Positions 9,818 through 19,482 of a DNA stretch of 64,000 nucleotides are shown piece by piece. The stretch is from NCBI GenBank assembly GCA_947475245.1, contig CANJLW010000015.1, positions 1-64,000 of the forward strand, read 5' to 3'. Made by a program: the position numbers and the translations under genes. The notes under the pieces are model-generated. The model saw nothing but the letters and a program-made list of their open reading frames with translations, was not told where the DNA came from and did not search any database. Numbering within the stretch: position 1 is the first letter of the stretch; each line of letters begins with the position of its first letter. The DNA is from Acetobacteraceae bacterium. GTDB taxonomy: Bacteria; Pseudomonadota; Alphaproteobacteria; Acetobacterales; Acetobacteraceae.

Positions 9818-10564
9818 ATGCGGCGGGTCGGTCTGGTTATCCTTGTGCTGCTGACGGCGCTGGCGTTGCCGAACCGGATGGCGCGCGCCGCGCAGGACGT
9901 CGATTTGGCGCTGGTCCTGCTGACCGACGTGTCCCGCAGTGTCGACGACGCCGAATACAAGCTGGAAAAGCAAGGCTATGCGACCGCGCTGGTCAACCCG
10001 CGCGTCATCGCCGCGATCAAGGGCGGCGCGCTGGGGCGGATCGCCGTCGCCTATGTCGAATTCGCCGGGCATCCCGACGTGCGCACCGTACTGGATTGGA
10101 CGGTGATCGAGGACGAGGCCGGCGCGCGCGCCTTCGTTGATCGGTTGCTGGCCGAACCGCGATCCTATTGGGGGCGCACCGCGATCAGTACCGGCATCGA
10201 TCATTCCGTGCGGTTGCTCGCCGAAAGCGGATTGGTCGCCACCCGCCGCGTCATCGATGTATGCGGCGACGGCACCAACAACTCCGGCCGCGACATCGGA
10301 TCGGCGCGCGATGACGCCGTGGAAGCCGGGATCACCATCAACGGGCTGGCGATCATCAACGAAAACCCGGTGTCGTGGACTTTCGCCCACGTGCAGCCGC
10401 CGGGCGGGTTGGTGAAATATTATCGGGAAAACGTCACCGGCGGGCCGGGTAGTTTCGTGCTCGAAATCCGCGACTTCGCGACGTTTGGAGAGGCGATGAC
10501 GCGGAAACTGATCCTCGAAATCGCCGCCGGCGAGGCAAAGACCCGGCTGGCGGCGATCCGATAG
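9818..10564 (+). CDS. DUF1194 VWA-like secreted protein
   Basis: 248 residues with an N-terminal signal peptide (RRVGLVILVLLTALALP, cleavage probably after ARA). The mature part starts DLALVLLTDVSRSVDD, where DVSRS resembles the DxSxS metal site of von Willebrand A domains, and contains VIDVCGDGTNNSGRD, typical of DUF1194. Start ATG 9818 has GGGAG 8 bases upstream; in-frame ATGs at 9785-9791 lack a site and would place charged residues before the signal. Periplasmic or exported; function unknown. Confidence 0.82.
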   Translation: MRRVGLVILVLLTALALPNRMARAAQDVDLALVLLTDVSRSVDDAEYKLEKQGYATALVNPRVIAAIKGGALGRIAVAYVEFAGHPDVRTVLDWTVIEDEAGARAFVDRLLAEPRSYWGRTAISTGIDHSVRLLAESGLVATRRVIDVCGDGTNNSGRDIGSARDDAVEAGITINGLAIINENPVSWTFAHVQPPGGLVKYYRENVTGGPGSFVLEIRDFATFGEAMTRKLILEIAAGEAKTRLAAIR

Positions 10565-10570
10565 CGATCG

Positions 10571-11485
10571 TTAGCTGTTGTAGTTAAGCTTCAGGCCCGG
10601 CTCCGCCCACTGCATCACGCCCAGGCGACCGCTGTCGGACAGGGTGATGTAGGCGGTACGCATGTCCGGTCCGCCGAAGCAGATGTTGGTCGGGTACGTG
10701 TCGGGCATCTTAACGGCGCGGACGATATCCCCGGCCGGCGAGATTTCGGTGATGTAGCCGGTATTGAGCGTGGCAACGGCGATATTGCCGCTCGCCATGA
10801 CGGCCAGGCTGTCGAAGCGCGCATTGCCCTGAAGCCCCGCGATCACCCGACCGCTATGCGCCGCATGGCCGGACGGCTTTTTGATTTTGCCGGGTCCTTC
10901 GATGTCGAAGGCCCAAAGGCGCGCACCCTCGGTATCCGCGACATAGATGGTCTTGCCGTCCGGGGACAGGCCGCAGCCGTTCGGGCTCAGGATCGGGAAA
11001 GCAAGCTCGACGACGCTCGATCCATCGGGCAGCGCGTAGTACAGCCCGCCGTGGTCGCGGTGACGCGCATAACGCTTGCCCAGATCGGTGAAGTAGAAGC
11101 CGCCCTGGGTGTCGAACACCAGATCGTTCGGCGCGGACAGCTTGTGGCCGTTGCATTCGTTATAGAGCGTCTTGCACTCGCCGGTCTTCGGGTCGATCCG
11201 TTGGACGGAGCCGAACTTGTAGTCCGGGTGTGGCCCCTGGCCCATGGAGGAGCCTTCGACGTAGCGGCTGCCGCCATTGTTGCAGAGGTAATAGGCGCCG
11301 TCCGGGCCGACCGCCAGGCCATTCGGTCCGCCGCCGGTGGCGGAGAACAGGCTGACTGTGCCGTCCGCCGCAACGCGGGTGCAGCGGTTGTTGCGGATTT
11401 CCGTCAGGACGACGGAGCCGTCGGCGCAGACAACGGGGCCTTCGGGAAATCCGAGACCCGTCGCCAGAATTTTAACGTCGCTCAT
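10571..11485 (-). CDS. SMP-30/gluconolactonase family protein
   Basis: 304-residue six-bladed propeller lactonase or related hydrolase. Metal ligands of the family can be placed: Glu in GFPEGPV (near residue 15), Asn in SAPNDLVF, Asn in LSPNGCGLSPDG and Asp in RFDSLAVMASGN. Catalyses hydrolysis of sugar lactones in characterised members; real substrate here unknown. Third gene of a minus-strand group with an SDR and a HisD-like dehydrogenase, 64 bases after the latter. A 24-bp perfect palindrome overlaps its ribosome-binding region. Confidence 0.85.
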   Translation of the reverse strand: MSDVKILATGLGFPEGPVVCADGSVVLTEIRNNRCTRVAADGTVSLFSATGGGPNGLAVGPDGAYYLCNNGGSRYVEGSSMGQGPHPDYKFGSVQRIDPKTGECKTLYNECNGHKLSAPNDLVFDTQGGFYFTDLGKRYARHRDHGGLYYALPDGSSVVELAFPILSPNGCGLSPDGKTIYVADTEGARLWAFDIEGPGKIKKPSGHAAHSGRVIAGLQGNARFDSLAVMASGNIAVATLNTGYITEISPAGDIVRAVKMPDTYPTNICFGGPDMRTAYITLSDSGRLGVMQWAEPGLKLNYNS

Positions 11486-11493
11486 TGCAGTGT

Positions 11494-11517
11494 TTCCCCC
11501 AATCGATCGATTGGGGG
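11494..11517. promoter_or_regulatory. 24-bp perfect palindrome over the SMP-30 ribosome-binding site
   Basis: Two 12-base arms (TCCCCCAATCGA and its complement TCGATTGGGGGA) meet with no spacer. Read on the minus strand the second arm carries GGGGGA, 8 bases before the SMP-30 start codon, so the site could be a dimeric operator or an RNA hairpin hiding the Shine-Dalgarno sequence. No T-tract follows on either strand, so a terminator is unlikely. Confidence 0.6.
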
Positions 11518-11549
11518 AGTCTCACTGCTTAGGCCCTGGCGTCAAGGTT

Positions 11550-12836
11550 TCAGGATGCGTTCTTGCCGCCGTAGCGCCGCACGCGCAGGTCGGCCTGTTC
11601 CTTGTGGCCGGCAAAATTCTCGATCGCGCACAGGCGGGAGCAGTATTCGCCGATCATCGCCGTCGCTTCGGGGCTGACCTGTTGATAGGTGACGGTCTTC
11701 AGGAATTTGCCCACCCACAGCCCGCCGGTGTAGCGCGCGGCGCGTTTGGTCGGCAGGGTGTGGTTCGTGCCGATGACCTTATCGCCATAGGCGACGTTGG
11801 TTTCCTTGCCCAGGAACAGCGCGCCGTAGTTGGTCATGCGTTCCAGGAACCAGCGGGGGTCGCGGGTCAGGATTTGCACGTGCTCTGACGCGATGCGATC
11901 GGCTTCGGACAGCAATTCTTCGTCCGTGTCGCAGAGGATGATTTGCCCATGGTCGCGCCACGCCGCGCCGGCGATCTCGCCGGTCGCCAAAAGGGCGAGT
12001 TGGCGGTCGATTTCCGCCTGGATGCCCTCGGCGATCTTGGCGGATGTGGTGAGCAGGATCGCGGGGGAGGTCGGGCCGTGTTCAGCCTGCCCCAACAAAT
12101 CGGTCGCGCACATCTCGGCGTCGGCGGTGTCGTCGGCGACGATCAGGGTTTCGGTGGGGCCGGCGAGCAGATCGATGCCGACCCGGCCGAACAGCTGGCG
12201 CTTGGCCTCGGCGACAAAGGCATTGCCGGGGCCGACAAGCATATCGACCGGCGCGATGGTCGCGGTGCCGATGCCCATGGCGGCGACGGCCTGGATGCCG
12301 CCCAGCAGATAGATTTCGTCGGCGCCGGCCATGTGCATCGCGGCGACGGTGGCAGCCGGGGCGACGCCGTTCAGCGGCGGCGTGCAGGCGGCGACCCGCT
12401 TCACGCCCGCGACCTTGGCCGTCAGCACCGACATATGGGCGGAGGCAACCATGGGATAGCGCCCGCCGGGAACGTAGCAGCCGACGCTGGCGACCGGGAT
12501 GTTCTTGTGTCCCAGGCGGATGCCGGGCAGCGTCTCGATCTCGATATCGACCAGCGCGGCCTTCTGCGCTTCCGCGAAGCGGCGGATTTGCGCCTGGGCG
12601 AAGCGGATATCCTCGATCACCTGAACGGGCAGGCTGTCGATCAGGGATTGAATCTCCGCCGGCGACAGTCGGAACGACTCGGGCTCCCACTTGTCGAACC
12701 GCGCCGACAATTCGCGCACCGCCGCGTCACCGCGCGCGATGACGTCGTCGAGTATGGATTCCACGGTCTGGCGGACCTTTTTGTCCGCCTCGATCTTCTC
12801 GGCCTCGGTCGTGCCTTGCTTCAGATACCGGATCAT
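11550..12836 (-). CDS. Histidinol dehydrogenase-family protein, HpsN-like
   Basis: 428-residue zinc- and NAD-dependent dehydrogenase of the HisD superfamily. The zinc ligands of HisD are conserved: Gln and His in GQAEHGP, Asp in GDKVIGTNH and a C-terminal His in NFAGHKEQ. The [20 protein letters not shown] region and absence of other his genes suggest the catabolic branch that includes sulfopropanediol/sulfolactate dehydrogenase HpsN, not histidine synthesis; substrate is inferred. Start ATG 12836 has GGAG 10 bases upstream and lies 7 bases after the SDR stop. Confidence 0.8.
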   Translation of the reverse strand: MIRYLKQGTTEAEKIEADKKVRQTVESILDDVIARGDAAVRELSARFDKWEPESFRLSPAEIQSLIDSLPVQVIEDIRFAQAQIRRFAEAQKAALVDIEIETLPGIRLGHKNIPVASVGCYVPGGRYPMVASAHMSVLTAKVAGVKRVAACTPPLNGVAPAATVAAMHMAGADEIYLLGGIQAVAAMGIGTATIAPVDMLVGPGNAFVAEAKRQLFGRVGIDLLAGPTETLIVADDTADAEMCATDLLGQAEHGPTSPAILLTTSAKIAEGIQAEIDRQLALLATGEIAGAAWRDHGQIILCDTDEELLSEADRIASEHVQILTRDPRWFLERMTNYGALFLGKETNVAYGDKVIGTNHTLPTKRAARYTGGLWVGKFLKTVTYQQVSPEATAMIGEYCSRLCAIENFAGHKEQADLRVRRYGGKNAS

Positions 12837-12843
12837 TGTCGTC

Positions 12844-13620
12844 TTACTCCGCCGTCCAACCACCATCGACCACCAGGGCCGTTCCCGTGACCAGCGCCGC
12901 CGCGTCCGATGCCAGGAACACGATCGCGCCCATCAAATCTTCCACCGTGCCCAGACGGCCCAGCTTGATACGGCGGATGACGTCGTCGTGGAAGGCTGTG
13001 TCGTTCCAGAACGGGCGGGTCAGCGGCGTATCGATGAAGGTCGGGCCGATGGAGTTGACGCGGATGTTGTAGGGGGCGAGGTCGATGGCCATGGCCTTTG
13101 TCAGGCCCTCGATCCCATGCTTGGTCATGCAATAGACGGTGCGGCGCGCGCCGCCGACATGACCCATCTGCGACGACATGTGGATGATCGACCCCGGCGT
13201 GCCGGTCGCGGCCATTTTGCGCGCGACCGCCTGGGCGGCGAAGAACGCGGCGCGCTGGTTCAGCGTGCTGATGGCGTCGTAATCGTCCTCGGTCACCTCC
13301 AGGAACGGCCGCGGGCGGTTGGTGCCGGCGTTATTGACCAGGATATGGAAAGCGGGCTGTTCGGCGATGGCGGCGTTGGTCGCCGCGGTATCGGTGACAT
13401 CCATGCGCATCGCCTCCGCGCTGCCGCCTTCCGCGCGAATCTGCTCCGCCGCGGCTTCGACCTCCGCCAACGTGCGGGCCGCCAGCACGACATGCGCGCC
13501 GGATTGGGCAAGACCGGCGGCGGCGGCAAGCCCGATGCCGCGTCCGGCACCGGTGACCAGGGCGCGCTTACCGTCAAGGCGAAGGGAGGGAAGGCGAGGC
13601 AGCGGGGAAAGCGAAACCAT
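12844..13620 (-). CDS. SDR family NAD(P)-dependent oxidoreductase
   Basis: 258-residue classical short-chain dehydrogenase: cofactor motif TGAGRGIG near residue 24, NNAG near 97, catalytic Ser in HMSSQMG and YCMTK (YxxxK) near 160-165. C-terminal [21 protein letters not shown] is typical. ATG 13620 is preferred (AGGA 7 bases upstream) over an ATG 16 codons earlier. First gene of the operon with the HisD-like dehydrogenase and SMP-30 lactonase; together they look like oxidation of a polyol or sulfonate alcohol. Confidence 0.88.
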   Translation of the reverse strand: MVSLSPLPRLPSLRLDGKRALVTGAGRGIGLAAAAGLAQSGAHVVLAARTLAEVEAAAEQIRAEGGSAEAMRMDVTDTAATNAAIAEQPAFHILVNNAGTNRPRPFLEVTEDDYDAISTLNQRAAFFAAQAVARKMAATGTPGSIIHMSSQMGHVGGARRTVYCMTKHGIEGLTKAMAIDLAPYNIRVNSIGPTFIDTPLTRPFWNDTAFHDDVIRRIKLGRLGTVEDLMGAIVFLASDAAALVTGTALVVDGGWTAE

Positions 13621-13813
13621 GGCGATGTCCTGACCAGAATGGATGAAAACGCATCGGCTCGGCGTCATACCGAGGCCTGGATTAAGTCGCTGATATCGCC
13701 TTCAAGAACGCTTGCCAAACCGCGTCTTTATCGGTACGCGAGTGATTATAGGCCTGTTAGCACGGTTCGGGTGAACAGGGGCTGTCCAGCCTGTTGGTGC
13801 CACGGGGGTCTGT

Positions 13814-15865
13814 TTGCAACTATCCAACCCACGTCAATATCCTGTCGCAGGCGACCACGCAGACGGTCTGACGGGGGCGGCCGATACGCGCAACCGCACC
13901 AGCATCATCGCGGTATTCGACGAGCGCTATACCCATAACGGGAACCTGGTCTTCGCCGCGACCCGGCATCTGATGAAGCAGTTCTCGGACTCGATGACAT
14001 TCCAGGTGTTCTGCCGAGGCAAGTATCGCGGGCCGCGCTTTGGCCAATCGTCGAAGGTACGGGTGGTCGGCACCGCCGTCACGCCGCGTCCCTATGGTCG
14101 CCGCCTGCGCGACATGATCAACCGCCGGTTGGCTCGCTTGCACCTGATCGACAGCGCGGATCGCTGGGCTTCCAACGTCGATCTCGCGGATGAGGCGTTG
14201 TTGGAGGCACTGTTTCGCGCCGACGATACGCATGCCGTGGTGGTCTATACCAGCGATCCCGCCTATGGCGTGCGCGTGACGCGGCTGGTGCATACGTATT
14301 CCACGAGCCGTATTCCGCATATCGTGATCGTCACCCCCGCGTTTCGCATCGCCGATCCCGTGGTGCAGGAATTGCGCCGCCTGGGCGCGCGTATCCTGAT
14401 GGATTGCGACAGCGCCACGGGTTCGCTGAACCCACAGGACCCCGGCGCCCCGCCGGTGCTGAATACCGCCATCCACCCGGCCGCGCGCGACCTGTCGGCG
14501 ATGCTGGCGTGCTTCGATTTTCCGCGGCCGCTGTCGTTTATCGACCCGGAGCTTTATCCCTATCAGACCGCCGGCACTGACGCCGCCGTTGCCTGGACAG
14601 ACTGGATCGGCACGCATCTGGCGTATCGCCCGCGGGTGCGCGACATCATCCTGTTCATTCGCCCGGACTGGATGAACTGCGGCAGCGGTACGACGTTCGA
14701 AAGCCTGGCGCGGTGGTTCCGCGAAAGCGACGCGTTGCTGATCGATATCGGCATCTGGCCCTATGCGGTGCCCTTCGACCTCGAAGAAGCCGAAGAAAAG
14801 GTGTTGGAGGAGCAGGAGCATATCGGTTCGGCGCTGTATTTCTCCACCCGGCGCAGCAACAGCGTGCCCTATCTGTTGCGCCAGTTGGGTCTGTTCTTCC
14901 GCTACCTGCCGACCAGCATCACGCGCCAGCTTCTGCTGTTCAACGCCGCGGCCGCCAAGCCCGCGCTGCTGCGCAAGGCGGTGGCGCAGGCGAAGATCAC
15001 GCATATCTACCTGAACCACTATTTTACCTACGGCTTCGCCCGGGAATTGATCGCCGACCGGAAGTTCTTCCTCGACACGCATGACGTGCAATCGATCAAT
15101 TTCGTCCATAACGGTTCTCGCAACCTGTTCACCCGCCATGGCGACACGTTTGAGCGTTTGCTGAACGACGAAATGGAGATCGCGGCGAAAGCCGAACGGC
15201 TGTCGTTCGTGAGCACCGGAGAGCTGGAAATGGCGGCGGCGTTCGTGCCGCGCGAAAAGCTGATCTATCTGATCGCGCTGCCGTCGATCGTGCCCTGCCT
15301 GCCGCGCGTATCGGCCCAACCGGTGCGCCTGCTGATCGTAGCGAGTAACAATGCCGGCAACATCCGCAACCTGTCGTGGTTCATGTTCCAGGTTTGGCCG
15401 CTGATCCAGGCGCAGTGCAAGCGCGACGGCACGCCATCGCCGGAGGTTGTGGTGTGCGGCGGCATCGCCTCGGCCTTTGCGGACGACGTGGCGCCGAACG
15501 TCACGTTCCTGGGCGTGGTGGATGCGTTGTGGCCGTATTACAACGATTGCGACGTCGTGCTGTTGCCCGTGGTGACCGGCGGCGGCATCGCGATCAAGAC
15601 GATCGAGGCTTTGTTGCACGAGCGGCCGGTGATCGCGACTCGGCATGCGCTGCGGGGGCTACCGTCAGATCTGGTCGATCTGGTCGGGTTTGCGGACGAT
15701 CCGCATATGTATGCTCGATCGGTCATGCGCGCGATTGCGTCGGAGGCCTCACTGGAACGGCAGACTCAGCGTTCCCGCCAGGCCGCGCAGGTGCTGCGCG
15801 ATCAGCAATTCTATCGCCGGCTGGCCGAGGCGATGGACGCGGTACGGTTGAAGGCGACGCCCTGA
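13814..15865 (+). CDS. Large glycosyltransferase, GT4-like C-terminal domain
   Basis: 683 residues. The C-terminal ~200 look like a GT-B fold group 1 transferase: LLIVASNNAGNIRN (donor-domain start), FLGVVDALWPYYNDCDVVLLPVVTGGGIAIKTIEAL (sugar-nucleotide site with the Glu of the E-x7-E region) and VIATRHALRGL. The N-terminal half (RTSIIAVFDERYTHNGN) may be a second domain of unknown role. Start is a TTG with GGGGG close upstream. Convergent with two methyltransferases and near a secreted repeat protein, suggesting surface glycan or glycoprotein work. Confidence 0.75.
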   Translation: MQLSNPRQYPVAGDHADGLTGAADTRNRTSIIAVFDERYTHNGNLVFAATRHLMKQFSDSMTFQVFCRGKYRGPRFGQSSKVRVVGTAVTPRPYGRRLRDMINRRLARLHLIDSADRWASNVDLADEALLEALFRADDTHAVVVYTSDPAYGVRVTRLVHTYSTSRIPHIVIVTPAFRIADPVVQELRRLGARILMDCDSATGSLNPQDPGAPPVLNTAIHPAARDLSAMLACFDFPRPLSFIDPELYPYQTAGTDAAVAWTDWIGTHLAYRPRVRDIILFIRPDWMNCGSGTTFESLARWFRESDALLIDIGIWPYAVPFDLEEAEEKVLEEQEHIGSALYFSTRRSNSVPYLLRQLGLFFRYLPTSITRQLLLFNAAAAKPALLRKAVAQAKITHIYLNHYFTYGFARELIADRKFFLDTHDVQSINFVHNGSRNLFTRHGDTFERLLNDEMEIAAKAERLSFVSTGELEMAAAFVPREKLIYLIALPSIVPCLPRVSAQPVRLLIVASNNAGNIRNLSWFMFQVWPLIQAQCKRDGTPSPEVVVCGGIASAFADDVAPNVTFLGVVDALWPYYNDCDVVLLPVVTGGGIAIKTIEALLHERPVIATRHALRGLPSDLVDLVGFADDPHMYARSVMRAIASEASLERQTQRSRQAAQVLRDQQFYRRLAEAMDAVRLKATP

Positions 15866-15869
15866 ACGA

Positions 15870-16592
15870 TCAGGGCTTGCCGGCCGGAAACACGGTCAGG
15901 TCAAGCCGAGCCTCGGAAACGATATCGAGAGGGGAGGCGTCGGTGAGGTAGATGTCGCGCTTCGGCGACACGCGCCGGCGGTTGAAGCGCTGTTCCCACC
16001 AGCCGTCGCCGGTCGGGTCGAAGAGCGGGGCCGAGGTGCGACGGAAGATCACGGTGGTCGAGGCGAAGCCTTCCAGCGTCCACATCGCATCCTCCGCCAG
16101 GATATCGGCCATGCGCGCGATGGTCGGGATGTTGCAGTCGTCGAGGATCAGCAGGCCGCCGGTTTCGATGTGGGGGTAGAGGAAGTAGTATTCCAGTTCG
16201 GGGAACGGCCAGCCGTGCGGGCCGTCGAGCAGCACCAGATCGTAGCGACGCATATGCGCGTGTTTCGGCAGCATGATTTGGGTCGGGCCGAACACGGTTT
16301 CGATTCGGTTCAGTTGCGTCAGGGGGCACGATTCGTAGAAATCGACCGACGAGTCGTCGAGGTTGCGGTCGTCGAGTGCGAAGACGGTGTGCGACTCCGA
16401 CAGGTTCGACAGCAGCACGGTGCTTTTGCCGCAGCCGGTCTCGGCGGAGGCCGCCATTCCCTTGGGCAGGATCCGCTCGATCATCCTGAGCACTTCGGTG
16501 GAGAACGTGCCGGCATTATGGTTGCGGGCGGTGGTCTCCCACGTGTCGTAGGCATCCATGATGGGGGTGGAGGAGCGAACCGCGCCGGTCAT
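15870..16592 (-). CDS. Class I SAM-dependent methyltransferase
   Basis: 240 residues. ASAETGCGKSTVLLSNLSES near residue 49 resembles the SAM-binding motif I (E-x-G-x-G), VFALDDRN the acidic motif after strand 2, and YDLVLLDGPHGWPFPELEYY with LLILDDC fits the Methyltransf_24-type fold used on sugars and small molecules. The start overlaps the FkbM gene stop by 4 bases, so both are translated together. Substrate probably a carbohydrate, inferred from context. Confidence 0.75.
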   Translation of the reverse strand: MTGAVRSSTPIMDAYDTWETTARNHNAGTFSTEVLRMIERILPKGMAASAETGCGKSTVLLSNLSESHTVFALDDRNLDDSSVDFYESCPLTQLNRIETVFGPTQIMLPKHAHMRRYDLVLLDGPHGWPFPELEYYFLYPHIETGGLLILDDCNIPTIARMADILAEDAMWTLEGFASTTVIFRRTSAPLFDPTGDGWWEQRFNRRRVSPKRDIYLTDASPLDIVSEARLDLTVFPAGKP

Positions 16593-17593
16593 GACGTGAG
16601 CAACCCTTTATCGCGGTATTGTTGCAGCCGAGAGTCGTGCAGAAAGAAGCCGCTTGTGCGGGTAGAGGCGCGCGTCATCAGGTTGAGCGTGTCCCCGTTG
16701 AAGTCGGCGTAGCGGTAGCCGAGGGCGGTCATCTGTCGCACGACGTCGGGATCGCGGTTGGCGCCTTCGAGCATGACCAGCGGTTTGTGGCGATGCAGCG
16801 TATTGACCGCCCCGGCGACGACATCGGCTTCAAACCCTTCGACATCCATCTTGATCGCCGAGATCGCGTCGGTCGGCACGTCGAAGCTTCGGCCGGCCAG
16901 AACGGTGTCGAGTTGAGCGACCTCCCAGGTCATTTCGGTGAATTGCAGGCGCGGGAGTGCCACGTTCGGCAGGTAGTTCACCATGTAGAGCAGGACGTTT
17001 TCCGGAATGGCCCAGTCCATCTCGCTCTCGATCGCCGCGGACATCAGGCCGCTGACGCCAGTGCCCTCGATGACCGGAAGGACGAAGTTCAGTTCGCCTG
17101 GGCTGCTGCCGAGGGCGATGTTGACGAAGTCGAAGATGCCGGGGCGCATCTGTTTGATTTGTTCGAGGCAGACGACGTGCCACGGGTTCGGTTCGAAGGA
17201 CAGGATTTTGGATGTCGCGCCGGCCGCCCAGATGGTGGCGGCGGAGTAGCCGTAATTAGCGCCGATATCGAGTACGGTGTCGGTATCGTCGTTAAAGAAG
17301 CGGAAGATCGCGAATTCCGGTTCGGTGAGTGTGGTGCGTTCGAGGACGCCGGTCATCCATACGGGATCGCTGTCGGGACGCAGGGTGCTGAAGCCGATGG
17401 AGATATCGGACGTGCGTTCCTTTTTGATGAAGTAGCGCGCGATGACGTTGCCGATGAGTTGCCGGCATGCGGCTTCCTTACGGAATTTATCGACCTCCGC
17501 CGTTAGTTCGGCGATGCGTTTGGCCTCGGGCGACTCGTCCTGGGCAGGTTTGGTGCCGCTGAGTCGAGTCAGCAGCGATTGAATGAAGCTCAT
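16589..17593 (-). CDS. FkbM family methyltransferase
   Basis: 334 residues. Motif I DIGANYGYSA (near 110), FEPNPWHVVCLEQ (motif II) and IKMDVEGFEADVVAGA (near 245) are the FkbM signature. A charged N-terminal helix (EAKRIAELTAEVDKFRKEA) may be a coiled coil. FkbM proteins O-methylate polyketides or glycans; next to a glycosyltransferase and a second methyltransferase it most likely modifies a surface sugar. Confidence 0.88.
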   Translation of the reverse strand: MSFIQSLLTRLSGTKPAQDESPEAKRIAELTAEVDKFRKEAACRQLIGNVIARYFIKKERTSDISIGFSTLRPDSDPVWMTGVLERTTLTEPEFAIFRFFNDDTDTVLDIGANYGYSAATIWAAGATSKILSFEPNPWHVVCLEQIKQMRPGIFDFVNIALGSSPGELNFVLPVIEGTGVSGLMSAAIESEMDWAIPENVLLYMVNYLPNVALPRLQFTEMTWEVAQLDTVLAGRSFDVPTDAISAIKMDVEGFEADVVAGAVNTLHRHKPLVMLEGANRDPDVVRQMTALGYRYADFNGDTLNLMTRASTRTSGFFLHDSRLQQYRDKGLLTS

Positions 17594-17664
17594 TGGAAAA
17601 ATGTGTACGCCGAACGCATAAAGATGAACCTGACATCTGGTCTGATGGGATCATGATACATACG

Positions 17665-17693
17665 AAAAAGCCCACCGCAAGCGGTGGGCTTTT
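17665..17693 (-). terminator. Intrinsic terminator after the repeat-protein gene
   Basis: 13-bp perfect stem AAAAGCCCACCGC / GCGGTGGGCTTTT with a 2-base AA loop, with A and T runs on both sides so it could act in both directions. It lies 26 bases beyond the stop of the secreted repeat protein (minus) and before the FkbM gene. Confidence 0.85.
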
Positions 17694-17718
17694 AGTCGTC
17701 GCCTTGGTTTCAGGCGCG

Positions 17719-19332
17719 TTAGCCGTAGGTGATCTTGCCGTTCAGCTGGCTGGCGCTGGTCAGGTTGGAGAAGGTGATGGTGGAGTTGTCCGACAGGGTC
17801 AATGTCACGCCGCCGACGCCGGTGGAGGCGTTCGCGATCAGTGCTGCCGCGGACTTTGTCGAGTCGTAGCCGAAGATGCCGACCGTATCCTTGGTGGTGT
17901 CGAAGTCGGTGACGACGTCCTTACCGGCGTTGGAGTACTGCTTCAGGAAGTAGAAGATATCGGTGCCGGCGCCGCTGGTCAGGGTGACATTGCCCTGGCC
18001 GGCGATGATGGTGTCGTTGCCGGCACCGGTTGTCATCACATAGGAGTTGCTGCCGCCGGCGGTGAGATTGCCGAACACCAGCTGGTTGCCGGTGGCGGAA
18101 CCGCCCGCAAGCGTGGAGCCGCCGACCGAGCTGGCACCCAGGTTCGCGGAGTAGAGCAGGTTGCCCGCGCCGCTGTAGGTGACGCTGTTGTCGGCACCGC
18201 CGAACAGGGTCGCGCCGCCTGTGCCGCCCGCAACCGAGTCGGACTTGGAGCCGGTGGTGAACTGCACGCCGCCCGAGCCGCCCTGGACGGTAGCGCCGCC
18301 GGTGCCGCCGATAACGGTCGCGACGTTGCTGCTGCCGACGAAGAACAGGCCGCCGGAGCCGCCGAGGCCGACGAGGCCCTTGCTGGACGTGCCCGCGGTA
18401 ATCGTGGTCGCGCTGCTGAGGCCGACGACGGTGTCGTTGGTGCCGTTATCGAACACGCTGAACGAACCGGCATTCGACGTCGTGCCGCCGAAGACGATCG
18501 CGCTGGTGCCGGTCAGCGTCATGGCCGCGCTGCTGTTACCGGCGGAGACCGTTGTATTGGAACCGCTGTCGACCAGCTTCATCGCGCCGGCACCGGTGGT
18601 AAAGCCGCCGAACACGATGGCGTTGCTGCCGTTCGTGGTGGTGTCGGTCTTACTGTTACCGGCGGAGACGGTTGCCTGCGAACCACTGACCGAAAGGTTC
18701 AGCGCGGCGGCGGTCGAGGAGAACTGGCCGAAGACCAGCGCCTGAGAGCCGGAGGCGTTAACCGTGGTGCCCGTGGAGGTAGCGACGATGGTGTCCTTGC
18801 CGCCGGACGACAGTACGACGCTCTGGGTGCCGGAGGCGAACATCAGGTTCGAGCCTGTGCCGCCCGCCATGGTGCCGCTGCCGATACCGTTAATGGTGTC
18901 GTTGCCGGAGCCGGAAGACAATTCATACGTGCCGTTCGACACGATGACGTTGTTGCCGCCCGTCGCGCCGACCGTCGCATTGCCCGTCAGGAAGAACGTG
19001 CCGCCGACCGTATTCGAGATGATGCTGGCGTTGGAACCGCTGATCGTTGACTTGCTGCTGGTGTCGACGACGATCGTATTATAGCCCGTCGGGACGGTGA
19101 CCGATCCGGTGCCGGTGCCGCTCAGGATCAGCTGGGTCGTCGTGCCCACGCCCGAAACCGGCGCGGGAACAGTCGTGTTGCCGCTGACGTTCTGACTTGA
19201 AACCTGGAGCAATCCGCCGGTGATGGTGGACAGCGCGTAGCTGATCTGCTGCGCCAGATCCAAAACGTCACCCGTGCCGGAAGGAATGGTGACCTTGGTC
19301 GAACCTGTCCCGGGTACTGTAACATCAGCCAT
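17719..19332 (-). CDS. Type I-secreted Gly/Ser/Thr-rich beta-repeat surface protein
   Basis: 537 residues, almost all Gly, Ser, Thr, Ala, Val and Asn, no cysteine seen. Repeats of the type SGNSxxxxxxxGSNAIVFGGF and VSGSQATVSAGNS recur from about 150 to 300, with glycine-rich RTX-like pieces (GSGNDTINGIG, GAGNDTIIAGQG). The C-terminus GAGTDIFYFLKQY...DVVTDFDTTKDTVGIFGY resembles the M10/serralysin-type C-terminal domain used for type I export. No N-terminal signal. Probably surface or biofilm related; no T1SS genes in the window. ATG 19332 has GGAG 6 bases upstream. Confidence 0.8.
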   Translation of the reverse strand: MADVTVPGTGSTKVTIPSGTGDVLDLAQQISYALSTITGGLLQVSSQNVSGNTTVPAPVSGVGTTTQLILSGTGTGSVTVPTGYNTIVVDTSSKSTISGSNASIISNTVGGTFFLTGNATVGATGGNNVIVSNGTYELSSGSGNDTINGIGSGTMAGGTGSNLMFASGTQSVVLSSGGKDTIVATSTGTTVNASGSQALVFGQFSSTAAALNLSVSGSQATVSAGNSKTDTTTNGSNAIVFGGFTTGAGAMKLVDSGSNTTVSAGNSSAAMTLTGTSAIVFGGTTSNAGSFSVFDNGTNDTVVGLSSATTITAGTSSKGLVGLGGSGGLFFVGSSNVATVIGGTGGATVQGGSGGVQFTTGSKSDSVAGGTGGATLFGGADNSVTYSGAGNLLYSANLGASSVGGSTLAGGSATGNQLVFGNLTAGGSNSYVMTTGAGNDTIIAGQGNVTLTSGAGTDIFYFLKQYSNAGKDVVTDFDTTKDTVGIFGYDSTKSAAALIANASTGVGGVTLTLSDNSTITFSNLTSASQLNGKITYG

Positions 19333-19482
19333 ATCAATCTCCGACCAAGCTAACCAATCATCGCCAAACGTCAAACCCAGCGCTTCTGAATTCTAGACGC
19401 GTGCCATTTTTATGCAACCGATTTCTCGGTGAGGCGCGCATCCCAAAACCAGCTATCCCAGGCCTTTTCGATGAACCCATCA

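Noticed and set aside
13669-13813. Possible small gene between the SDR and glycosyltransferase genes
   Set aside because: No frame with a start and ribosome-binding site; it is an ordinary divergent promoter region.
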